Notes under the pieces: model-generated
What the model was told of the DNA's origin: nothing
Seen by the model: the letters and a program-made list of their open reading frames with translations, nothing else
Database searches by the model: none
Position numbers and translations under genes: made by a program
Shown: positions 56,001 through 64,000 of the stretch, piece after piece
How the letters are laid out: every line of letters starts with the position of its first letter
How positions within the stretch are numbered: the stretch's first letter is position 1
Assembly: GCA_034620365.1 (NCBI GenBank)
Contig: JAQGEQ010000084.1
Location: forward strand, 2,170,001-2,234,000
From: Pegea sp. RAD2-039
Lineage: Eukaryota > Chordata > Thaliacea > Salpida > Salpidae
Length of the DNA: 64,000 nt
Reading direction: 5' to 3'

Positions 56001-59000
56001 GATTGAACAATTCTTTTTCGAGTGCTTTTTTATTGTGATCAGTATCCGCGATTTGCTTCTTTAAAGTCACGTTTGCATCACGTGCTGCATCTAATTTAGC
56101 GCGGAGCTCCTATAGAGAGTGAAGATGACTTTATAAAAGGATTGATAAAGTTTCTTAAGATCCTAAATTTTATTCTAAAACGATTTTTATCATCAGTTTT
56201 TAAAAGGAGTATACAAAAAGCAAATTTACTGATTGACTAAATACTTGATTGACAGGTAAAAAATATTTCAGTTATTTCAAAATAGCTAAAAATGGTTTTT
56301 AACAAAAGTTGTTTTTACTGCTGAAGAAAATATCAGGTAAAAAAGGTTGAAAAAACAGAAGTTTTGTTGTGTACTTTGCTTCTTACTAACAAAAAAAGGT
56401 TGTTTTATTGTTCACTGTGTATAGAAAAATTAAAGGTGTAAAAATATGAACATAATTTGATGATTTGTAGTAAAAACTAAAAATATTTGTAGGTAAATGT
56501 AAAAAAGGAATTTAATTTGAGTAAATCCTTACTTGAACTTGAAGTTGCCTTTTTTGTAAGGCAGCTTGAACTGCGTGGAAAGTTGAGTCAGCAAATGATG
56601 GAGAAACACCTCTCAATCCTGGTGATCTTCCTCTTCTAGGAGATCTACGACCTCCAGGTGATGGTGATCTTATTGGAGAGTATGATCGACTACAAAATCA
56701 AAAAACTAGTTTAAGAAAATGAAGTAATTTCAGTAGATAGTTAACAACCTAACATCAGATTCATCTTTAAACTGATGAAGAGGTGAAACTCTAACAAAAG
56801 TGGTCTGATAAGTTTTTGGCTTCATACAATTACAACTATTTTGTTTATTGTTTAAACTCTTCGCCGCTAAAGGCCAATTTTGAGTCTTATAGCCTTTCCA
56901 TTCACAAAAATGACAATCTAAAAAACTTTCATTTAACTCGATTCTATTTTGGACGTGTCGATCCACCAAACTCTTTGTTGATTCCCTATTCGTGACGTCA
57001 TCTTCACTAAGAGTTTCTTTCAACTTTTGGTTGAATGGAGACTCAAACCCACTATCGTAGCTTGTATCAGCAAATGCTTCAACGAGCGAAATTTTTTTGC
57101 TTTTTCTTTTTGATCCAACTTTTTTCGGTGTTGCCAGACAAATTTCTTCCTCTAGTTCTGATAACGGTGCTAAACAACTTTCTAATTTTTTATTCGGCAT
57201 CATGAAAACCTCAATCTGATAAATAACTTCTAAACTATTTATTCAAAATTGTTCTTTGTAATTCTACTTTCCTCAACTAACTTCTTACAACTCACTAAGT
57301 TTGTGACAAAATGAACTGAAAACGAAAACATTTTTGGCCTCAAAAGTAAATTTAGGACCAACAGCGACAAATATTGAAGTGCTCTTGAGTAAGAGTCCTT
57401 CACTAGGCTGTCAATAGATGCACAGCTATTGTCAAATTTTGGAAAAATTCCGACAAAAATGTTAAATTAAAAAGGATCTAGTTAGAGCTTTTTTGAAACA
57501 TAATTATCAAGCACTCGACCAAATTAGAAGTTGAATGAAGAACTTCAAATCATTTCCTCCCAAAAACCAACACAAATAGAAATGTTCTTACGTAGGGGAA
57601 CCACCTAATCCAAGATCAGCCATGGATTCAGTCAATTCAGTTACAGCACTGGCACGTGGACTATCAGACAATGCTACAGCAAGGTCAGCATCAGCGATCA
57701 CTGATTGGGCGATATCACGAAGAGCCTGCTCTAATCCGAGCTTCTCATCTCGGATACGGAGCATTGTGTCTTCACTCTCACCTACATCTTCGACACGAGT
57801 GCTCTCCTAATAAAAAATATCTTCAGAATAGTTTCAAACAAAGAGACACAAACCTTTTGAGGAGTCTCACTAAGTATCTTCTCCTTCTGTTGCTTACATC
57901 TTTCAAGACACACGCTTAGCTCGTTAATCTTCGAGTTAAGAGCCGCTTTCTCAGCATCAAATTCCGATTGCATTTGAAGCATCTCTTTCACCTGTTACGT
58001 CATCACAATGACATCACGATTACAAAAGTCGACAAAGAGCTACTTTGTTACGAAGTTGATCTTCCATGTCACTCTTTTCACCTCGTTCTCGCTCTAAGGA
58101 CACCTTAGCTGATGTGTCTTGGACATTTTGATTGGCTCCCAGATTCAGACACGCTGTATGAAGTTGACGCGCGCCTCGCTAACAACCAATCAGTGAGCTT
58201 CAATTATATGCAAATCAGTTACTGTACTACCTGAACATCGTTGATAGCTTCATCGAGGTTACGCTGAGTTGAAGATTTCAAATCAGTGAATCCTCTTCGA
58301 ATCTGGACTACAGCTCTCCATAGAGCCAAGAGTCGGCTATGTTCATCTCCAAAGTAGGTGCTGAAATTCTACAAAAAAGCCGTTTTCATGGCAACCAATT
58401 TTGTTTGCAATCTTCTCACTTCCTGTTCTTCCTTCCATTGATCTTCCGTAGTCTTTAACTTCTCTTTCACGTCGTTCCAATCATCAGTTACTTTTTGAAG
58501 ATCATTTGTCAGAGCTTCATTTGATTCGTTTGCGGTTTCCAGCTGCTCTCGAAGCATTGTGTTCACTTCGGCCAGACTTTCACATCTTCAGAAGAAAAAA
58601 AAAAGCTTTAAAAACGCGAAAAAGCGATTTTGAAAGGTTCACAAGAAAGTCCAGGCGATAAGGTAAACATTTGCAGATAAAAATTTAATGTAAAGAATAA
58701 AATGCGAGTAATAGACGCTAGATGACAATACAACGACGCATTTTAACCGCTTGTGATTGGTTGAAGTAAAAGTCGAAGCTTTTACAAATTTCTTTGTGAT
58801 TTTCATCAAAATGTTTGTTTTTTGTTGCTAATGTTTCTGTTTGTCAATTTCTACTTGAACACCTCGGCTTGTTTTTCTCTTTGTGTTTTTTGTACGCAGT
58901 TTACAGACCTTTTGCGTTCTTCTTCCAGCTGGAGAAGAGCATCTTCTATATCATGGGTGTGATGTTGTTCGGACCTTCGTAATCTTGCCTCAGTTGAGTC

Positions 59001-62000
59001 TAGACGTTGTCGAAATGAATCAGCTTTTTCCGAAATCTACAAATAAATCAAATTTACTTTTCCATTATAGTAGGAGCTTACAAAAAAATAAATAAATTCT
59101 AAATATGATACTATTTGAAATAAGCGAATAGTTAGAAATAAATATTTGGAAACATTTTATTTCGTTATATAGAAAATTATTTTAACTATTCTATTTGTTT
59201 AAAGCTTTTCTGATTATAATTATTTAACTTAAATTATAAAAACTTGAATCAGATTTCCAAATTCTTATTTAAACTAACCATGGCTTGAGATCTATCAGCT
59301 TCGTCTTTGAAATCATTCAATTCATCTTCTAAATCACCACATTTTTTCTTATACTGCAAAACCTAAAATTTGCACAAATGATAATTAAGATCAAAAAATG
59401 ATGTCTTCATCAATCTATGAGCCTAATACCTGAATCTTAAGACTCTCAATTTCGCGAAGATTTTCGTTATCAGTTGAAAAATCAGACATTTTAGTTTAAT
59501 TTTATCACTAGTCAATAAAAATCAAAACTAATTTACTAAAAAGTCTCTAAGTTTCAATGTACTTCAGTCTAGTTGATCAGATTAGAAATGAAAATTTTTC
59601 CAAGATTATGAAGTTTACTCAACACTTAAATAAAAAGTAAAAATGCTGCCGACAAACAAGTCTGTGCTCGAACATAAACCACTCCTTTTTAAAGGCTGGG
59701 TATACACGGAGAAATTTTGCAGTCGTCATTTATTGTGAGGTTTTTGAATTCAAGTAATCTCTATATAAGCACACATTTATCCTTCTAATCTTTGTTACAT
59801 TCACTTTTCAACTCTAAATATCCTCAAATTAAATCTTATCCATAAATTTTCAATGTTCTCTTCAATACAGTCTTTAATTGATCTGTATAAAACTAGCTGA
59901 CGTCCTTATGAGATTTTAGCAGTATTATTTGTATCATTAATACTAACCATTAAAAAGTTCAATTTTATCGAGCTTAATCATGATATAACATTTTTCTTGC
60001 TACATCATTTCAACTTAACTTTTTATAAAACTCTTTAACAGTTTGATATCTTAAATAAACAACTCCGTGACAGATTATTTTATATTTTCTGATCCGTTTT
60101 ATAATTTGATTATAAAATTAATCACAAATATTATTAAGTTAATTAATTAAAAAAATTCTAACTTTAGTATTTCACTTATAAACAACATCTGTATTTGAAA
60201 CTTGAATATATATTCGAAGTCATCTAGATTTAAATTTGTTTTTAGAGTACAAGTTACTATAAGCGTCTAACCAATTGAACATTTTATTAAAACATTTAGA
60301 GAAGAATCTGAAGTTTTTTTATCAGTAAAATGTTCAATATTAGTTTTGGTGTTATAAAAAAGTAAATAAGTTACAATCAAATAAATAATGTAAAGATTTT
60401 GATTTGAGAAAATTGAAGAAAGAAAAACAACAAAAATATTTTTACTTGAAGATTAAAGAAAATTTTGATTGTAGCAAATTGTTTGAAATCTTAAAGAAAT
60501 TATTAATAATTGCTAAAATTATATGTAGAAAAATTTAACTTCCTAATTTTATTAACTTCTTATAAAACTTATTTTACTTTGGTTGAAATAACGTTAAGGA
60601 GATTTTAAATTTCTGGTTGTCATAGAAACAACTTTGAAATAGCTCTATGCTGAAGCAAGTGGTAGTTATGATATTAAGAAAATTACAAATTGTGCTAATA
60701 TGGTTTATGAGATCAAATTAAGCGCCAACATCGTTTTGTTCAAACAGCTCTTTTGCGCCGCTAAGCGAATGTAAAATACAAGGATAACTCTTTTGAAATA
60801 TGAAAGAGTTTTCTAGTATTTAAATTTTAAAAGAAAAAAAAATAATTACTTTATTTTGTAGTTTTTGAACAAGTTGAGCTTGCCTTTGTTGACCTTCCTG
60901 ATAAGCCAAAAGCTTGCGACGATATGCAGATTGCTCATCATCCAATCGTTGTTGAAGGATTTTATTCTGAAAAAAGTTATTTGATTCAAACAGAAAAATA
61001 AATGCATAAATGAAGAAAGGTTTTGTTTATGTCTTGTAATGATTTTTATTTACTTCTAAGTAAATGTTTCATGCAATAAAATTAAAAGTAACAAAAGTTC
61101 GCGTTGTTAAAAACTTGATTTTTCAAATATTATTTCGAACTTTTTATTTGAATACTAAATTGTTGATATTTTTGCGTTTTTCTATGAATAAGATACCAGC
61201 TACATTAAGCATAAAAAGTAATGATGTAAAAATAAAATAAAACTTTGAAATCATAAAAATCAAGAAGTGATTGTTGACAATGTTGTTAATATTCGTTTTT
61301 AATGAATTAAAAGAACAAACTGAAATGTTTCAAACTAAATTAAAAGAAAAACAATTTTTGTTTTCACATGCTGCTAAAGAGATTAAAATCTTTTATAAAA
61401 TCTGTTTTCGTTTCTCCAAATTTAAAAACTTTAAATCGTTAATTCAAACTGAATTGTTATAAAAACATTTGATTTCATTGTTAGTCAAAAACTATAAACT
61501 AAGTATATCAGGAAAAACTATAAAATCAAATTATCATTGAAAATTGGTAAAATAATCAGAAATTATCGTCGCCAAGTATACCTCCAACACCAAAGTCTCC
61601 ATGTCTTCAGATTTTGAATTTGTTATGTCCTCTTTACTTTTCGCCAGCTAAAATTGGAATAATCAAAAATATATTTTCTAATACTGTCAACTAAAATGGT
61701 TAATTTTTAAGTTGAATTCTTATAAAAGTACTCAGATTTTTTATTTGTTTTTTTTAAATATAGCTTCTTGTTAGTTTTAAACTGAATCTATTTTGTCTCT
61801 CAATTACAGAAGTTGACAGCTTGAAAAACGTTTGCCTACAAATTGTATTTTTAAATTTATCGGTTTTTACTAAATCGCCAAAAATAGATGAAAATACTTT
61901 GAAGTAAACCGACTGAATGTTCAGAACTCTCAAAAGTTGGTTTCAATTTTGAGTTTATTTAATTATGGCACTAAAAAATTGAGTAAAAAAAAATTATTAG

Positions 62001-63871
62001 ACATTACAGAAGGTTTTTTTTTAATTAAGTTATTTTACGTTTTACTTTTATAAAGTAAACTTTTAAGAGCCATAAAAGCTTTTTTCTTATCGCTAACCAA
62101 CGCACTAAGCTGTTGAAAGCAAAAACGACTTACACTGAAAGTAAACTGAAAATATATGAACTTAACAAGCTATTTAACTGAAAGTAGCAAAATTGTATTA
62201 AGTTATTCCAAATATAAAGTTTTTATGATTCAATTTGCGTCTGTTTTTATTAATTTTTTTAGATAAAGATGATTAGAATAACCTTTTAAAATGTCTGCAA
62301 AAATTCTGATTTCGAAGCTTTTAAAATACTGAGTAATTAGTTGAAAGCTTGACAACAACTTCTTAAATATTTTCATTAAACTTTTATCTCCTTTGAAAAT
62401 ACTCAAAATAAACTTATTTATATTCTATAATTCTTTCTGATTAATCAAACAGAAAACTAAGTTCTTATATAAAAAAATAATTAAAACTTAATTTATACCT
62501 AACTTTCAGAAATTAAACATTTGGAACATGGCATAATTAACTTATCATACAACACCAGTTATCATTTGATTTGAATGTTCGATTTTAGATAACCGCCTTA
62601 TCCATACAAAGAGAGAGAATTTTCCGTTTGAAATCTGTTTTTCTGTCTTTCGATTTTAAGTCACTCTTCATTATATCTTACAATAGATTTAGAGTTTACT
62701 TATGAACACAAAGTCAACAAAACATAAACGCATAAAACAAATGAGTTTTACCAACGGTAGAAGTTACAAAAACAAAAAATTTAGAACTTAAATCATTAAG
62801 TTTTAAAACAGTTTCTAAATTTTTATTTTCTAAATAAAAATAATTCTTAAAGAGTTTAATTCTTCACTTTTAATGTCTTTAATTTTTTGGACAAATAGCT
62901 CAAGCTAATGTATATTTGCTTTGTAAATATGTTTTGTTGAATAAATAAAATTGTTGAATCAAATCTAAACAAAAATGAATTTTTCTAAGATGTATTTTCA
63001 TAAAAGCCTGATATTCTTATAGTTGAATTTTGGAAATTCCATTTTAGAACATTTTCATTGATCAATTGATTGATAAGGTACTTGATTAGTAAAAGTGAAA
63101 GCACTCAAAATCGTGTCAAACTCTCAACGATATCAATAATACAATACCTAGTGCTTTTATCAACCTAAAAGCTATTTGTGACAATTAAGTTCTCGTGTTC
63201 ATATAATTGTTAAATCAATTGAATAATAAAGTTTTGTAAATATTTTATTTCTTTGTCTGAATTTGAAATTATTCCAATTGTAAACGTTAAATAATAAAAA
63301 ACTAATAAACGTAATTTCAGGTTTTTTTTTGTATAAATAATTTGAATCAGTTTTTTGAAACTATGATAAATGTCTTTCTAAAATCTAAAGTATCTTTATC
63401 AATTTGTAGAAATAACTTTTCAGATTAAGTTGGTGATGAAAAAGGGGTTTTACCTTTGCCAGTAGCTTATCATATTTTGACTGAATTTCTTGTTTATCTT
63501 CTTGGCTCAGAGATAATAAATCTTCTACTCGTCTTAGCTCTCTTTGGAGCAAAGAAATTTCTTCCTAGCAAATTTAAAAGACGATCAGATTAACTCAGTG
63601 ATATGAAAATTAAAAAAAATATATTTTTATTATAACCATCAATAAAGTTAATATATAAGTTAAACTTTATCAAATTACTTGAAATGATTTTGAATGAATG
63701 TCTTATAGTTTTAGATGAAGATAAAATAGAAGTTACTTGTATGCTTGAAATCTGATCATCAGGACTCGAGATACGTTCAGGTTCTTTCAGATTATCAGTG
63801 ATGATCTCTCTAACTCTTGCCCCAACTGATCTGTTTGGAGCATCCTTTCCTAGAAGACTTGATTCTATATT
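50019..63871 (-). CDS. CROCC: Rootletin, complete C terminus, 5' end beyond the window
   Basis: Rootletin is the coiled-coil building block of the ciliary rootlet and of centrosome cohesion fibres. About 38 small exons run from 63871-63737 through 63564-63454, 61647-61582, 60966-60850 and 59362-59279 down to 50093-50019 (TAG). Conserved blocks follow the known order: VREIITDNLKEPE; EISLLQRELRRVEDLL; YRRKLLAYQEGQQRQAQLVQ; VLQYKKKCGDLEDEL; EVNTMLREQLETANESNEAL; DEHSRLLALWRAVVQIRRGF; an S/P/R-rich break (SRSYSPIRSPSPGGRRSPRR); ELSLNKLKTEESSLRDHLAK; a second S/P break (RGYRSPSPSPGR); DIDPEVVRAALRDFLQELKD; KLELARRSLEGDLQRMKL; and the hallmark ERTLEARERAHRQRVKGLEE near the C terminus. It is predicted to be soluble coiled coil throughout, about 1,900-2,000 residues. 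Only roughly the first 50 residues should lie outside the window. A TGACGTCA copy lies in one intron (54981-54988). Confidence 0.95.
56749..57203 (-). CDS. CROCC: Second alternative first exon of rootletin, 151-residue unique N terminus
   Basis: An open exon starts MMPNKKLESCLAPLSELEEE and ends at an AG/GTTGTTAAC donor (phase 2), which splices in frame to the S/P-rich exon 56689-56533. The preceding rootletin exon (ending LGLGGSP plus two bases) is also phase 2 and fits that exon directly. Joining it to this exon through its upstream TTTATCAG would hit TGA at once, so it is not an internal coding exon. An in-frame TGA precedes the ATG. The unique region is polar, has a lysine/arginine patch (KKVGSKRKSKK), DSGFES (57039-57056) and a cysteine-bearing segment (FLDCHFCEWKG). 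No homology recognised. Confidence 0.55.
59430..59489 (-). CDS. CROCC: Alternative first coding exon of rootletin (short isoform)
   Basis: This exon encodes exactly 20 residues, MSDFSTDNENLREIESLKIQ, then a GTATTAGG donor in phase 0, the same phase as the exon 60966-60850 that the conserved long form uses. It sits between that exon (ending LVQKLQNK) and the exon VLQYKKKCGDLEDEL, which are contiguous in rootletins elsewhere. An in-frame TAA lies just upstream of its ATG. It therefore looks like an initiator exon with its own promoter, making a rootletin without the N-terminal head. Inference from splice phase; no transcript evidence. Confidence 0.55.
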
Positions 63872-64000
63872 CTATAAAATTTGAAATTTTATTAATATGA
63901 TATAGATATTTCAAAAAATTCATTTGATATAAAAAGCTTTTAGATATTTAAGTTAATAAATAAAATATTCAAACAGCTAATATGAATTATATTAAAAAAC
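63872..64000. other. Rootletin intron running off the window
   Basis: The acceptor TTTTATAG precedes the exon that starts at 63871 on the minus strand. The remaining sequence is AT-rich intron, with the first rootletin exon(s) expected further right. Confidence 0.7.

Noticed and set aside
59430-59489. ATG at 59489 as the only start of rootletin
   Set aside because: Conserved upstream exons (VREIITDNLKEPE, RRVEDLL, AYQEGQQRQAQLVQ) are present further right in correct order and phase, so this exon is alternative.
61271-61462. 63-codon plus-strand frame with a coiled-coil-like stretch
   Set aside because: It sits in a rootletin intron of extreme A/T content, where K/E/N/F-rich frames arise by chance; no splice partners were found.

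Overview
This is an AT-rich nuclear segment from an invertebrate animal. The genes are split by spliceosomal GT-AG introns, many only about 45-70 nt long. Gene content points to a metazoan with cilia: a melatonin-receptor-like GPCR, rootletin, cytoplasmic dynein 1 heavy chain and a HEXIM-like factor. I cannot name the phylum from sequence alone. No bacterial, viral or CRISPR-like content was seen.

Layout. 95-1423 (+): 3' exons of mitochondrial ribosomal protein L46, cut by the left window edge. 4740-7504 (-): an eight-exon class A GPCR of the melatonin-receptor type, with its last exon unresolved. 10229-29225 (-): a complete cytoplasmic dynein 1 heavy chain (DYNC1H1) in dozens of small exons. 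30787-32460: a gene-fragment repeat and a decayed non-LTR retrotransposon reverse transcriptase. 33244-34475 (+): PBDC1 in five exons. 36153-38993 (+): an unrecognised 224-residue coiled-coil protein in nine exons, with a GC-rich island in one intron. 39752-40534 (-): an intronless HEXIM-like protein with five 12-residue acidic repeats. 40535-50018: about 9.5 kb without a confident gene, holding a second copy of the gene-fragment repeat and a promoter-like cluster. 50019 to beyond 63871 (-): rootletin (CROCC), complete at the C terminus and running off the right edge at its N terminus.

The genes do not form an obvious pathway cluster. DYNC1H1 and rootletin are both microtubule/centrosome-associated, but I see no evidence that they are co-regulated.

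Most unusual points: (1) the dynein gene stands out as much less AT-rich than its surroundings, and its introns are packed with the palindrome TGACGTCA (often inside TGATGACGTCATCA; 23 copies in about 15.4 kb) and with a strand-biased C-rich motif pair GTGCCC...CGCCCC; (2) rootletin carries two internal exons that behave as alternative first exons, one with a beta-TrCP-type DSGFES motif; (3) the divergent HEXIM-like gene; (4) a two-exon gene fragment present in two diverged copies 17 kb apart.
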